From contig CAJCIO010000055.1 in assembly GCA_903970465.1 (NCBI GenBank), positions 34,623 through 98,622 on the forward strand: a stretch of DNA of 64,000 nt, read 5' to 3'. Below, piece by piece: positions 39,484-48,460 of the stretch (position 1 is its first letter; each line of letters starts with the position of its first letter). A program made the position numbers and the translations under genes. Source of the stretch: Gammaproteobacteria bacterium (GTDB taxonomy: Bacteria; Pseudomonadota; Gammaproteobacteria; Pseudomonadales; Pseudomonadaceae). The notes beneath the pieces were generated by a model. That model saw only the letters and a program-made list of their open reading frames with translations. It did not search any database and was not told the DNA's origin.

Positions 39484-40341
39484 ATGAATGTTGATCTGCA
39501 CTGCCACAGCACTGCCTCCGATGGCGCCCTCGCGCCTGCTGCGGTGGTGGCCCGTGCCTTCGACAAGGGCGTGCGCTGCCTGGCCTTGACCGATCACGAC
39601 ACCCTCGAAGGTCTGGTCGAGGCCCGCGAGGCCGCTCAGGGCCTGGGCATGCAGTGGGTCAGTGGGGTAGAGATGTCCTGCACCTGGGGCGGCGCGACCA
39701 TCCATGTGCTGGGCTACGGATTCTCCCTCGATTCGCCGCCGTTGATCGCCGCCATCGACAAGCTCCACCATGGCCGCTGGCTGCGTGCCGAAGAGATCAG
39801 TCGCAAGCTGGCGCTCAAGGGCATGCCGGGTGCTATGGAAGGTGCGCGGGCTATCCAGCAATCACTGGGCGATAGCGGCAATGCTCCGGCCCGCCCGCAC
39901 TTCGCGGATTTTCTGATTCAGGCGGGTCACGTCAAGGACCGCGCCGAGGCGTTTCGCAAGTGGTTGGGGGCCGGCAAGCTGGGCGACGTCAAGCTGCACT
40001 GGCCATCGCTCGAAGAGACCGTCGCGACGCTGCGCGAGGCCGGCGCCTGGGTCAGCCTGGCCCATCCGTTGAACTATGATTTCACCCGCAGCAAGCGTCG
40101 GCGGCTGATGGCCGAGTTCATTCAGGCCGGTGGTCACGCCATCGAGGTGGTCAATGGCCTGCAACCGGCCGACCAGGTCGGTGTGCTGTCGATCCTCGCG
40201 AGGGAGTTCGGTCTGCTGGTCAGCGCTGGCAGTGATTTTCACGCGCCGGATCAATGGGCCGAAATTGGTGTCTACCGACCAGTACCCGAAGACCTCCCAT
40301 TGCTACTGGGGCGTTTCAAACATGAGCCACTTGTCGTCTGA
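39484..40341 (+). CDS. PHP-domain phosphatase (RNase AM / YciV-like)
   Basis: A 285-aa PHP hydrolase of the YciV (TrpH) type, which removes 3'-phosphate from nucleoside 3',5'-bisphosphates and trims the 5' ends of RNAs. Metal-binding motifs are VDLHCHSTASDG (residues 3-14), LTDHDT, and a late SAGSDFHAPD. The ATG at 39484 starts directly at the PHP motif; an in-frame ATG 78 bp upstream overlaps yciB and is unlikely. First gene of a run with yciO, scpA and scpB. Confidence 0.92.
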   Translation: MNVDLHCHSTASDGALAPAAVVARAFDKGVRCLALTDHDTLEGLVEAREAAQGLGMQWVSGVEMSCTWGGATIHVLGYGFSLDSPPLIAAIDKLHHGRWLRAEEISRKLALKGMPGAMEGARAIQQSLGDSGNAPARPHFADFLIQAGHVKDRAEAFRKWLGAGKLGDVKLHWPSLEETVATLREAGAWVSLAHPLNYDFTRSKRRRLMAEFIQAGGHAIEVVNGLQPADQVGVLSILAREFGLLVSAGSDFHAPDQWAEIGVYRPVPEDLPLLLGRFKHEPLVV

Positions 40342-40354
40342 CCAGGAAGAGCAC

Positions 40355-40984
40355 GTGAGCCAATTTTTCCAGATTCATCCGGAAAGCCCCCAATCGCGCC
40401 TGATAAAACAGGCCGCGGAAATCATCCGTCGCGGCGGCGTGGTGGTGTTTCCCACCGACTCGTCCTATGCACTGGGTTGCCAGATCGGCGACAAGGCGGC
40501 GGTCGAGCGCGTGCGCCGCCTGCGCCAGCTCGACGACAAGCACAATTTCACCTTGATCTGCGCCGATCTCTCGCAACTGGGACTGTTCGCCAAGGTCGAC
40601 ACCGGGGCCTTTCGTCTGCTCAAGGCGCATACGCCCGGGCCTTACACCTTTATCCTCAATGCCACGCGGGAAGTGCCGCGCCTGTTGATGCACCCCAAAC
40701 GTCGCACCATCGGCCTGCGGGTGCCCAAGCACCCCATCGCGCTGGCGTTGACCGAGGAGCTGGGCGAGCCGTTGATGAGCGTCAGTCTGATCATGCCCGG
40801 CGAAACCGAGCCGATGAGTGATCCGTACGAGATGCGCCAGCTGCTCGAAAAACACGTCGACCTGATTATCGATGGCGGTTTCGGCGGCGTGTCCGCGTCC
40901 ACGGTGATCAACCTGGCGGGCGACGAGCCTGAGGTGGTACGGGTAGGCTGTGGCGATCCGACGCCGTTCCTGGTCGAGGCATGA
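40355..40984 (+). CDS. yciO: YciO, Sua5/YrdC-fold protein
   Basis: A 209-aa YrdC-like domain protein related to the t6A enzyme TsaC but of the YciO group, with weak or different activity. The GTG at 40355 gives VSQFFQIHPESPQSRL, matching the family N-terminus, with AGGAAGAG in front. Conserved parts include VVVFPTDSSYALGC and the KRRTIGLRVP nucleotide site. The open frame extends upstream inside the PHP gene and should be ignored. Its stop overlaps the scpA ATG by 4 bp. Confidence 0.93.
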   Translation: MSQFFQIHPESPQSRLIKQAAEIIRRGGVVVFPTDSSYALGCQIGDKAAVERVRRLRQLDDKHNFTLICADLSQLGLFAKVDTGAFRLLKAHTPGPYTFILNATREVPRLLMHPKRRTIGLRVPKHPIALALTEELGEPLMSVSLIMPGETEPMSDPYEMRQLLEKHVDLIIDGGFGGVSASTVINLAGDEPEVVRVGCGDPTPFLVEA

Positions 40985-41805
40985 GCGATATCTCCTCGGC
41001 GAGCAATGAATCGCTGACAGACCTCCCGCAGCAGTTACAACTCGCGTTGGTCTACGGCCAGGCCGTCACCGAAATGCCGGTCGACCTGTACATTCCGCCG
41101 GACGCCCTGGAGGTGTTTCTCGAAGCCTTCGAGGGGCCTCTCGACCTGCTGCTTTACCTGATCCGCAAACAGAACATCGACATTCTCGATATCCCCGTCG
41201 CTGAGATCACTCGCCAGTACATGGGGTATGTCGAGCTGATGCAGCACGTGCGCCTGGAGCTGGCAGCGGAATACCTGGTGATGGCCGCCATGCTGGCCGA
41301 GATCAAATCGCGGATGCTGCTGCCGCGTTCCGCCGCTGTCGAAGAGGAAGAGGGCGACCCGCGTGCCGAGCTGATGCGGCGTTTGCTGGAGTACGAGCGC
41401 TTCAAGGCCGCCGCCGAAGGGATCGACACCCTCAGCCGGGTCGGCCGCGACATCATCGTGCCCAAGCTTGATGCCCCCGAAGCCAAGGCGCGCAAGCTAT
41501 TGCCCGAGGTCAGCCTGGAAGAAGTACTGCTGTCCATGGCCGAAGTGCTGCGCCGCAGCGATCTGTTCGAAAGCCACCAGGTCAGCCGCGAGGCGTTGTC
41601 GACCCGCGAGCGCATGAGCGAAGTGCTCGAACGCCTGAAAGGCGGCGGCTTTGTGCCGTTCGTCGCGCTGTTCACCGCCGAGGAAGGCAAGCTTGGGGTG
41701 GTGGTGACCTTTATGGCCATTCTCGAGCTGGTGAAGGAATCGCTGATCGAACTGGTGCAGAATGAGCCTTTTGCCGCTATCCATGTCCGCGCGCGAGCCG
41801 AATAA
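40981..41805 (+). CDS. scpA: segregation and condensation protein A
   Basis: Kleisin subunit that bridges the heads of SMC in bacterial condensin, needed for chromosome compaction and segregation. The 274-aa protein shows the N-terminal kleisin helices with FEGPLDLLLYLIRKQNIDILDI (about 49-70), the middle acidic linker, and the C-terminal winged helix that contacts the SMC cap. The ATG overlaps the yciO stop (ATGA). scpB begins 11 bp downstream. Confidence 0.95.
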   Translation: MSDISSASNESLTDLPQQLQLALVYGQAVTEMPVDLYIPPDALEVFLEAFEGPLDLLLYLIRKQNIDILDIPVAEITRQYMGYVELMQHVRLELAAEYLVMAAMLAEIKSRMLLPRSAAVEEEEGDPRAELMRRLLEYERFKAAAEGIDTLSRVGRDIIVPKLDAPEAKARKLLPEVSLEEVLLSMAEVLRRSDLFESHQVSREALSTRERMSEVLERLKGGGFVPFVALFTAEEGKLGVVVTFMAILELVKESLIELVQNEPFAAIHVRARAE

Positions 41806-41816
41806 CGAGCACATGC

Positions 41817-42857
41817 ATGAACCTCAATGAACCCCGCGAACTGGCATCCCTGCTGGAAGCCTTTCTGTTGGCCTCGGGAAAGCCCCAGGGCCTTGACCGC
41901 CTGTACGAACTCTTCGAGGAAGGCGAGCGCCCCGAGCCGCCGGTATTCAAGAAAGCCCTCGACCTGCTGCGCAAGAGTTGCGACAACCGCGCGTTCGAGC
42001 TGGTCGAGGTGGCGTCCGGCTACCGGCTGCAGATTCGCGAGAAATACGCGCCCTGGGTCGGCCGACTCTGGGAAGAACGGCCCCAGCGCTATTCGCGGGC
42101 GATGCTCGAGACCCTGGCGCTGATCGCCTATCGCCAGCCCATTACCCGAGGCGAGATCGAAGATGTGCGCGGCGTTGCGGTCAACAGCAATATCGTCAAG
42201 ACCCTGCTCGAGCGCGAGTGGATCCGAGTAGTGGGTTACCGTGATGTACCCGGCAAACCGGCCATGTTCGCCACCACCAAGGCGTTCCTTGACCACTTCA
42301 ACCTGAAGAACCTCGACGACTTGCCGCCGCTGGCCGCCTTGCGCGAGTTGGAGCCCGAGCCGCTGCCCGATGTCGAGGACGCGCCGGTACCCGCGCACTT
42401 GCAGGCCCTGGCCGATGCCAGCCTGGAGGATGAAGACGTGGTAGCGCCGCGGGACGAAACCAGTTTCCGCACCTTGCTGCTGGAGCTGGACGAGATGGAG
42501 CAGGGGCTCAAGACCGATTTCGATGATTTGCGTCTCGAGGAGGCCCAGGCAAGTCCTGACGAACCTGATCCTGAGGAGCTGGGCGCTCAAGCACCGGGCC
42601 CGGAACCTGAGCCTGGTACCGAAGAAGTCGCCGACACGGCTGCCGACTTCCAGCCTGATCCGCCTGAAGTCCGCGCACCGGTCAACGTGATCGGTGATTC
42701 CCCGGCAATCTTCGCCGAGCATCGGGCCAGCGTCGCCGCCGCACGGGAAGCGCTCAAGGCACTGTACCAGCAGACACTTGAGCGGCCGTCGTCTGATGAG
42801 GATAAGGATGAGGATGATTGGAATGAAGATGAACCGGACGATCCGTCCCGAGTCTGA
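41817..42857 (+). CDS. scpB: segregation and condensation protein B
   Basis: Partner of ScpA in the SMC-ScpAB complex. The first about 180 residues form the two winged helices, with SRAMLETLALIAYRQPITR and the RGV(A/N)SN loop as hallmarks. The remaining about 165 residues are an acidic, Glu/Asp/Pro-rich tail of low complexity ending EDDWNEDEPDDPS, making this 346-aa protein much longer than the roughly 190 aa of Bacillus ScpB. Such tails are usual in Pseudomonas. Its stop overlaps the DUF1289 ATG by one base. Confidence 0.94.
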   Translation: MNLNEPRELASLLEAFLLASGKPQGLDRLYELFEEGERPEPPVFKKALDLLRKSCDNRAFELVEVASGYRLQIREKYAPWVGRLWEERPQRYSRAMLETLALIAYRQPITRGEIEDVRGVAVNSNIVKTLLEREWIRVVGYRDVPGKPAMFATTKAFLDHFNLKNLDDLPPLAALRELEPEPLPDVEDAPVPAHLQALADASLEDEDVVAPRDETSFRTLLLELDEMEQGLKTDFDDLRLEEAQASPDEPDPEELGAQAPGPEPEPGTEEVADTAADFQPDPPEVRAPVNVIGDSPAIFAEHRASVAAAREALKALYQQTLERPSSDEDKDEDDWNEDEPDDPSRV

Positions 42858-43057
42858 TGTGCATGAGCGCTAAAAATCCCTGTATCGACATCTGCAAATT
42901 CGACGAAAACGTCTGCATCGGCTGCGGCCGCACCAAAGCCGAGTGCAAGGGCTGGAAGAAGATGGAGAAGGACGAACGCCGCGAGGTGAACGAACTGTCC
43001 ATTGCCCGGCTCAAGGACATGAATGCCACCGGCCAGCGGAAAAAAAAGAAACACTGA
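42857..43057 (+). CDS. DUF1289 small cysteine-rich protein
   Basis: A 66-aa protein with the DUF1289 cysteine pattern: NPCIDICKFD, then CIGCGRTKAEC, followed by a KGWKKM motif; likely a small metal-binding (iron-sulfur or zinc) domain. It ends in a poly-lysine tail RKKKKH. ATG codons lie at 42857 and 42863; the first overlaps the scpB stop (TGATG). It sits between scpB and rluB as in other pseudomonads. Function unknown. Confidence 0.88.
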   Translation: MCMSAKNPCIDICKFDENVCIGCGRTKAECKGWKKMEKDERREVNELSIARLKDMNATGQRKKKKH

Positions 43058-43218
43058 CTATTTGCACTACGCTGGGATGCGTAGCGCCGCTCAAGCGCGT
43101 ATGATTCGCGACCTTTTGCGCTAAACCGTCCCTTGTTTTTCAATCAAGGCGCTGCGCAAGAACATTGATTATCAGCCCCGGCGCCCGCCTGGGCTCGACC
43201 CACCGGGAGGTGCTTAAG

Positions 43219-44511
43219 ATGAGTGAACTCGATCAGCAAGATCAGGAAATCGGTCCAGCCGGCGAAAAGCTGCAGAAAGTGTTGGCGCGCATTGGCGTAG
43301 GCTCGCGCCGTGACGTCGAGGCCTGGATCGCCGCCGGCCGCATCAAGGTCAATGGCCGTGATGCCACCTTGGGCCTGCGCGTCGACATGCACGACTCAAT
43401 TACCGTCGACGGCAAGGTCATCAAGCGCGAAGAAGCGTCCGAGACCGTCCGTCGCGTGATCATCTACAACAAGCCCGACGGCGAGATCTGCACCCGCGAC
43501 GACCCGGAAGGCCGTCCGACCGTGTTCGACCGCCTGCCGCGCCCGCGCGAAGGGCGCTGGATCAACGTGGGCCGCCTCGACATCAACACCACCGGCTTGC
43601 TGATGTTCACCACCGACGGCGAGCTGGCCAATCGCCTGATGCACCCCAAATTCGAGATGGACCGTGAATACGCCGTGCGTGTGCGCGGTGAAGTCGATGA
43701 AGACATGCTGCTGCGCTTGAAGAACGGTGTGATCCTCGAAGACGGTCCAGCGCGTTTTACTGACATCCAGGAAGCACCGGGTGGCGATGGTTTCAACCAT
43801 TGGTACCACTGCGTGGTGATGGAAGGCCGCAACCGCGAAGTCCGTCGTCTGTGGGAATCTCAGGGCTTGATGGTCAGCCGTCTGAAACGCGTGCGTTTCG
43901 GCCCGGTGTTCCTCAATTCCGACTTGCCAATGGGCCGCTGGCGCGAACTGACCCAGTTCGAAGTCGATACCCTCAGCACCGAAGTCGGCCTGACGCCAGT
44001 CATGCAGCCGACCGTGAGCACCAAGATCAAGGACAAGCTCGACCGCATGCAGCGTAAATCGTCGCGGCCGATGGGTCGTAGCGAGCGCGTGCGTCAGTTG
44101 CGTCCGGCACACGACGGTGCTGCGCCTGCAGCGCGTCCGGCCCGTCAGCCTCGTGACGAGCAAGCCCGTGGTGGTGACGCTCCGCGTGGTGAACGCGCGC
44201 GCACCGAGGCGGGTCGTGGTGATGCCCCGCGCGGCGAGCGTGCACGCAGTGAAGCACCTCGTGGCGATCGCAGCCGCACTGACGCCCCTCGTGGCGACCG
44301 GGCTCGCTCCGATGCCCCGCGTGGTGAAAAACCCAGCCGTGGTACCCCGGTTGCGGATCGTCCAGGCGATGCCACCAAGCGCCCGGCCAAACCCGCCACC
44401 AAGCGCCCCGGTGTAGGCCTGACCGACGCGCCGTCGGGCAAGCGTCGTGGCCCGGCCGCCGGTGACGGTCAGCGTCCAGGCTTCGGCCGCCGCAAGCCGA
44501 AACCCGAGTAA
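43219..44511 (+). CDS. rluB: 23S rRNA pseudouridine synthase RluB
   Basis: Makes pseudouridine at position 2605 of 23S rRNA. The 430-aa protein has an S4 RNA-binding domain (about 18-75, KLQKVLARIGVGSRRDV), then the RsuA-type catalytic domain with the Asp in GRLDINTTGLL and GRNREVRRLWES. The last about 150 residues are a low-complexity basic tail with repeats of the type DAPRGERAR/GDR, probably RNA-binding. ATG 43219 has GGGAGG about 9 nt ahead; an in-frame start 54 bp upstream is rejected. A terminator follows 20 bp after the stop. Confidence 0.94.
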   Translation: MSELDQQDQEIGPAGEKLQKVLARIGVGSRRDVEAWIAAGRIKVNGRDATLGLRVDMHDSITVDGKVIKREEASETVRRVIIYNKPDGEICTRDDPEGRPTVFDRLPRPREGRWINVGRLDINTTGLLMFTTDGELANRLMHPKFEMDREYAVRVRGEVDEDMLLRLKNGVILEDGPARFTDIQEAPGGDGFNHWYHCVVMEGRNREVRRLWESQGLMVSRLKRVRFGPVFLNSDLPMGRWRELTQFEVDTLSTEVGLTPVMQPTVSTKIKDKLDRMQRKSSRPMGRSERVRQLRPAHDGAAPAARPARQPRDEQARGGDAPRGERARTEAGRGDAPRGERARSEAPRGDRSRTDAPRGDRARSDAPRGEKPSRGTPVADRPGDATKRPAKPATKRPGVGLTDAPSGKRRGPAAGDGQRPGFGRRKPKPE

Positions 44512-44525
44512 CCAGCGGGTAGCGA

Positions 44526-44557
44526 TAAAAAACGCCAGCCTTAGCGCTGGCGTTTTT
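44526..44557 (+). terminator. intrinsic terminator after rluB
   Basis: AAAAACGCCAGC-cttagc-GCTGGCGTTTTT: a 7-bp GC stem extended by five A-T pairs, with T5. It could also act in the other direction. Confidence 0.9.
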
Positions 44558-44607
44558 GCGCAGGTGGAACGCACTCCGAACTGTTTTTATTAAGCGATCT
44601 GACCCCC

Positions 44608-45021
44608 ATGCTGGAAATCTCCAACAACGTCCACCTCCCTGATGCCGAGATCGAGCTGACGGCCATCCGCGCTCAGGGCGCCGGTGGTCAGAACGTCAAC
44701 AAGGTCTCCAGCGCGGTGCACCTGCGCTTCGATATTCGCGCGTCATCATTGCCGGAGTTCTACAAGGAGCGCCTGCTGGCATTGCGCGACAGCCGCATCA
44801 CCAGCGAGGGGGTGATCGTTCTCAAGGCCCAGCAGCACCGCACGCAAGAGCAGAACCGCGCCGATGCGTTCGAGCGACTGCGCGAGCTGATCCTGGGGGC
44901 CATCAAGGTGGAGAAGAAGCGCCGCCCGACCAAGCCCACGCTGGGCTCCAAGACCCGCCGCCTGGAGGGCAAGACCAAGCGCGGGGCGATCAAGGCTGGC
45001 CGCGGGCGAGTGGATTTCTAG
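44608..45021 (+). CDS. arfB: alternative ribosome-rescue factor ArfB
   Basis: Small peptidyl-tRNA hydrolase (YaeJ) that rescues ribosomes stalled on truncated mRNA. The 137-aa protein has the catalytic GGQ in [16 protein letters not shown] (residues about 25-40) and the basic C-terminal tail (KKRRPTKPT and on) that enters the empty mRNA channel. It lacks the codon-recognition domains of RF1/RF2. It converges on the MFS gene with a 4-bp overlap of the two stop regions. Confidence 0.95.
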   Translation: MLEISNNVHLPDAEIELTAIRAQGAGGQNVNKVSSAVHLRFDIRASSLPEFYKERLLALRDSRITSEGVIVLKAQQHRTQEQNRADAFERLRELILGAIKVEKKRRPTKPTLGSKTRRLEGKTKRGAIKAGRGRVDF

Positions 45022-46220
45022 AGCGCGACGTCCGGATGGCGCGCCGCCTGTTGGCTGTGACGGAACAGCCGCAGGCTGAGCACCATGCCGGCCAAGGCTG
45101 CCACTGCCGCCACCAGAAAGATCGCGGCGAAGCCGAAGCCACTGGCGACCGCCCCCGCTACAGGCCCGGTAATGCCAAGCGACAGGTCCACGAACAGCGA
45201 GAAAGCCCCCACGGCCGCGCCACGACTGGAGGCGGGCACCAGATTGACCGCCTCGACGCCCAGCGCCGGGAATACCAGCGAAAACCCGAAACCACTCAAT
45301 GCAGCGCCAGCCATGGCCAGTTCGGCATTGGGCGCCAGCCACAGCACCAACAGCCCGAGCGTCTCGACGCTGAGGCAGGCGATGGCCACGCGGAAGCCCC
45401 CGATGCGGTTGATGAGGTTGCCGAACAGCAGTCGTGCCAGGATGAAACTGCCTCCGAACAGGCTCAAGGACAGGGCGGCGTTATCCCAATGCTGGGAACC
45501 GAAGTACAGGGTGATGAAGGTGGCGATGGTACCGAAGCCGACGCCGCCCAAGGCCAGGCCACAACCGTGAGGAAAGACTTTCCAGAGTACGTGCATGAAC
45601 GGCAGGCGCTCGCCGACCACGATCGGTGCGGGTGGCCGGTTCCATGCGAAGGCAATGCCCACGGCGGCCAGCACCATGATGCTCATGCCCACGCTCCACA
45701 GCCCCAGATGCGAGGCCATGACCACGCCCAGTGGTGCGCCGATGGCCAGTGCGCCGTAGTTGGCGATGCCGTTCCAGGAGATCACTTTGGCGGTGTGGGC
45801 CGCGCCGACCCGGCCAATTCCCCAGCCAATCGCGCCCGATCCCACCAGGCTTTCGGCAAAGCCCAGAATGATCCGGCCGAAAAACAGGCTGACCAGGCTG
45901 GCCATGGGGAAACTGTGCAGCCAGGCCGACACCAGCATGCATGCACCGCTGACGCCGCAGGCAGCAAGACCGATCAGGACTGCGCGCTTGCTACCCTGGT
46001 TGTCGATGATGCGCCCGGCGGAGGAGCGGCTCATCAGGGTCGCCAGGTACTGCACGCTGATCACCAGCCCCGCGATCACCGCGCCGAAGCCCAGGTCGGT
46101 GTGCACATAGCCGGGCAGCACCGCCAGCGGAATGCCGATGCTGAGGTAGCCGATAAAGGTGAAGACAACAATGGAGACGACTTGCAGCGTGATCTGCATC
46201 GGCCGCTGGGAATCAGGCAT
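45018..46220 (-). CDS. MFS transporter (YhhS/YfcJ-like)
   Basis: A 400-aa major facilitator with about twelve membrane helices. The loop 2-3 motif is present as [18 protein letters not shown], and the pattern resembles the YhhS/arabinose-efflux group. The substrate cannot be inferred. It is bracketed by arfB (convergent) and a small hypothetical gene on the same strand; no linked regulator is seen. Confidence 0.87.
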   Translation of the reverse strand: MPDSQRPMQITLQVVSIVVFTFIGYLSIGIPLAVLPGYVHTDLGFGAVIAGLVISVQYLATLMSRSSAGRIIDNQGSKRAVLIGLAACGVSGACMLVSAWLHSFPMASLVSLFFGRIILGFAESLVGSGAIGWGIGRVGAAHTAKVISWNGIANYGALAIGAPLGVVMASHLGLWSVGMSIMVLAAVGIAFAWNRPPAPIVVGERLPFMHVLWKVFPHGCGLALGGVGFGTIATFITLYFGSQHWDNAALSLSLFGGSFILARLLFGNLINRIGGFRVAIACLSVETLGLLVLWLAPNAELAMAGAALSGFGFSLVFPALGVEAVNLVPASSRGAAVGAFSLFVDLSLGITGPVAGAVASGFGFAAIFLVAAVAALAGMVLSLRLFRHSQQAARHPDVAL

Positions 46221-46367
46221 GTAGGGTCAACTCTGTTACGCGCAAAGGGGAGGGCTGCGGCTGTCTAGGTGGCTATGATAAGTCGCGCACGGTGTGAGTG
46301 ACACCTCGGGACGATTATTTCAAGCACGCGCTGCGGGCGGACGGCTCATTCCAGGTAGTGCAGTGAT

Positions 46368-46556
46368 TCAGGGTGAGGGTGTCGAGGGTGCCAACAAACG
46401 TGTGGCAACCAGTGCGGCCACCGCCTTGTCGCGGCTGCCGAAGCGGGCCAACAGGGCTTGTTGCTTGGCGGCGGGCAGGCGCTGCCAGATGTCGAGCATC
46501 TGTTGCGCGGTTTCGATCATCAGGCCGGCCTGATGTTCATCGATAGGTGGGTTCAT
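46368..46556 (-). CDS. small helical hypothetical protein (62 aa)
   Basis: A 62-aa acidic-N-terminal, Ala/Leu-rich helical protein (ETAQQMLDIWQRLPAAKQQALL). Length, codon use and an N-terminus MNPPIDEHQ with no competing frame support it. The ribosome site is weak (only GACAG-like), so expression is less certain. No known domain recognised. Confidence 0.6.
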   Translation of the reverse strand: MNPPIDEHQAGLMIETAQQMLDIWQRLPAAKQQALLARFGSRDKAVAALVATRLLAPSTPSP

Positions 46557-46664
46557 GGCGATTTCTGTCGAGACTGGGGAACAGGCACCAGCATAGCAGG
46601 CGTCTGAGGCGCAGTGGAAAGCAGCAGGCGCTGCCGGGGATCACACTGCGCCAGAGGGCGACGT

Positions 46665-46802
46665 CTAGTCTTTGCGCTTGGCCGGCTTCGGTTCGGCGCG
46701 AGTGTCAGCACTCATTGCTTGCTGCTGGTTAGCCGAGACCTTGGATTCCGAGGGTTGTGGCTGGTGCAGGCTCGGGAAGGGGAGGTTTGGGATTTCATGC
46801 AT
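46665..46802 (-). CDS. small hypothetical protein (45 aa)
   Basis: A short frame of 45 codons beginning MHEIPNLPFPSLHQPQ and ending in the basic PAKRKD. GTGGAG lies 8 nt before the ATG. It is Pro/Gln/Ser-rich and looks disordered. It fills most of the otherwise empty stretch between 46557 and 46973; the flanks hold nothing further that I can support. The case rests on the start region and the lack of alternatives, so it is tentative. Confidence 0.5.
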   Translation of the reverse strand: MHEIPNLPFPSLHQPQPSESKVSANQQQAMSADTRAEPKPAKRKD

Positions 46803-46973
46803 CTTGGGCGCTCCACAGGGAAAGGAATGTTCGGAATATTACGAAAATGCGCCGACAGGATAACTCAGGGCATGTGACAGAGCGATTATAAGTCGATTAA
46901 ATCTACTAGATGGCAAATTGCCGCAGGGCTGGGAAGCTGGTGTCAGATTGCGCGCTAAATAATCCATGCAGTC

Positions 46974-47288
46974 CTAAGACGCCAACTTGAGCCCCAGCAG
47001 CCCGATCACGATCAAGGCCACGCTCGCCAGCTTGATCAGCGCCATCGACTCGCCAAACAGCACCACCCCGGCGATGACCGTCCCCACGGCGCCCAGCCCG
47101 CTCCATACCGCATAGGCCGTGCCGACGGGCAGTTCGCGCACCGCGATGCCCAGCAGGGCGATGCTGCAGATGATCGCCAACACGGTGAGTACGGTGGGGA
47201 GGGGGCGGGAAAAGCCGTCGGTATATTTCAGGCCGACGGCCCAGCAGACTTCCAGCAGACCGGCACAAAACAGAATGAACCAGGGCAT
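46974..47288 (-). CDS. gdx: guanidinium exporter SugE/Gdx
   Basis: A 104-aa small multidrug resistance protein of the Gdx (SugE) subgroup, a proton/guanidinium antiporter. Four membrane helices are evident; the essential glutamate lies in helix 1 (FCAGLLEVCWAVGLK) and the subgroup motif GTAYAVWSGLGAVGT is present. The ATG at 47288 has GAGGTG just ahead. The guanidine-II riboswitch in its leader confirms the guanidine link. It is preceded on the same strand by the BASS carrier gene. Confidence 0.94.
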   Translation of the reverse strand: MPWFILFCAGLLEVCWAVGLKYTDGFSRPLPTVLTVLAIICSIALLGIAVRELPVGTAYAVWSGLGAVGTVIAGVVLFGESMALIKLASVALIVIGLLGLKLAS

Positions 47289-47311
47289 GACACACCTCAT
47301 CTTTTGCAGAT

Positions 47312-47359
47312 GGGGTCGTCCCCGGACTTGAATCTCTGGCGCCGAAGGTCGTCCTTCGG
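47312..47359 (-). ncRNA. guanidine-II riboswitch (mini-ykkC)
   Basis: On the minus strand two hairpins with ACGA loops follow one another: CCGAAGG-ACGA-CCTTCGG (47359-47342) and GGGG-ACGA-CCCC (47323-47312), 18 nt apart. Paired ACGR-loop hairpins a short way before a ribosome site are the defining pattern of the guanidine-II class, which switches on SugE/Gdx translation when guanidine binds. The gdx ribosome site (GAGGTG) follows the second hairpin by about 11 nt. Confidence 0.92.
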
Positions 47360-47401
47360 AGTGGCTATGGTGCCTAAAATCGATTCCGGGGACAAGTTGC
47401 C

Positions 47402-48373
47402 TCAGTGGGCGGCTGGCTTGCTCTCCAGGGCTTCACTTGGCGCATCAGGGTCTTCCATGCGGCGGAACCAGGTTGCAAGCAGCGCCCCGGAAATATTGTG
47501 CCACACGCTGAACAGCGCGCTCGGCACCGCCGCCAGCGGTGAGAAGTGCGCACTGGCCAAGGCGGCCCCCAGCCCCGAATTTTGCATGCCGACTTCCAGC
47601 GCCAGTGACTTGCGTTGCGCCAACGGCAGCTTGCACAGCTTGCCGGTGAAGTAGCCCAGCAAGTAGCCGAAGCTGTTGTGCAGCATCACCACCAGCATGA
47701 TCAACAGCCCGGACTCGGCGATTTTCGCTTGGCTCAGGGCAACCACCGCACACACGATCATGACGATGCTGATCACCGAAATCAGCGGCAATACCTCCAC
47801 GGCCAGCTTGACCCGTTCGCCCAGCAGGCGCTGGGCGACCACGCCGAGAATGATCGGCAGCATCACGAATTGCAGGATCGACACGAACATGTCCATGAAC
47901 GAAACCGGCAGCCAGGCCGAGGCCAGCAGCCAGATCAGTGCCGGCGTGAGTAGCGGCGCCAGCAGGGTGGTCACGGCGGCGATGGCCACAGACAGGGCCA
48001 GGTCGCCCTTGGCCAGCCAAGTCATGACATTCGACGAGGTACCGCTCGGGCAGCAACCAACCAGGATCACCCCGACAGCGATTTCTGCCGGCAGATGGAA
48101 CAGCTCGCACAGAATCCAGGCCACGCCCGGCATGATCACGAAGTGCGCGACCACACCGAGGCCGACTCGCCAAGGATGACGAGACAGCGCGGCGAAGTCG
48201 TCCAGCTTGAGGGTCAGCCCCATGCCGAACATCACCAGCCCCAGCAGCGGTACGATCCAGGTTTTCAGGCCCACGAACCATGTCGGTTCGCAGTACGCCA
48301 ATACGGCGAACAGCAAGACCCAGTAAGCGAACGTATTGCCGACGAAGCGGCTCAAGGCGGCCAGTGCACGCAT
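47402..48373 (-). CDS. bile acid:sodium symporter (BASS) family transporter
   Basis: A 323-aa membrane protein with about nine to ten helices of the BASS/PanS fold. Marks are GFMG-like GLVMFGMGLTL, the sodium-site region GCCPSGTSSNVMT and the crossing helix EVGMQNSGLG. Members carry bile acids, pantothenate precursors or keto acids; the substrate here is unknown. The ATG at 48373 has AAGGA 10 nt ahead; an in-frame start 63 bp upstream is less likely. Confidence 0.88.
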   Translation of the reverse strand: MRALAALSRFVGNTFAYWVLLFAVLAYCEPTWFVGLKTWIVPLLGLVMFGMGLTLKLDDFAALSRHPWRVGLGVVAHFVIMPGVAWILCELFHLPAEIAVGVILVGCCPSGTSSNVMTWLAKGDLALSVAIAAVTTLLAPLLTPALIWLLASAWLPVSFMDMFVSILQFVMLPIILGVVAQRLLGERVKLAVEVLPLISVISIVMIVCAVVALSQAKIAESGLLIMLVVMLHNSFGYLLGYFTGKLCKLPLAQRKSLALEVGMQNSGLGAALASAHFSPLAAVPSALFSVWHNISGALLATWFRRMEDPDAPSEALESKPAAH

Positions 48374-48415
48374 GGCGGTGTGTGTCCTTTTTATAGTAGA
48401 AGCAGCTCGTTCAAA

Positions 48416-48437
48416 TGTGGGAGCGGCCGCTCCCACA
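48416..48437. repeat. REP-type perfect palindrome
   Basis: A 22-bp perfect palindrome whose half is TGTGGGAGCGG. It is the core of the REP family with no loop, lying between rdgC and the BASS gene. Confidence 0.75.
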
Positions 48438-48460
48438 GGTCAGGGCCGGTCAGGTCTGTT

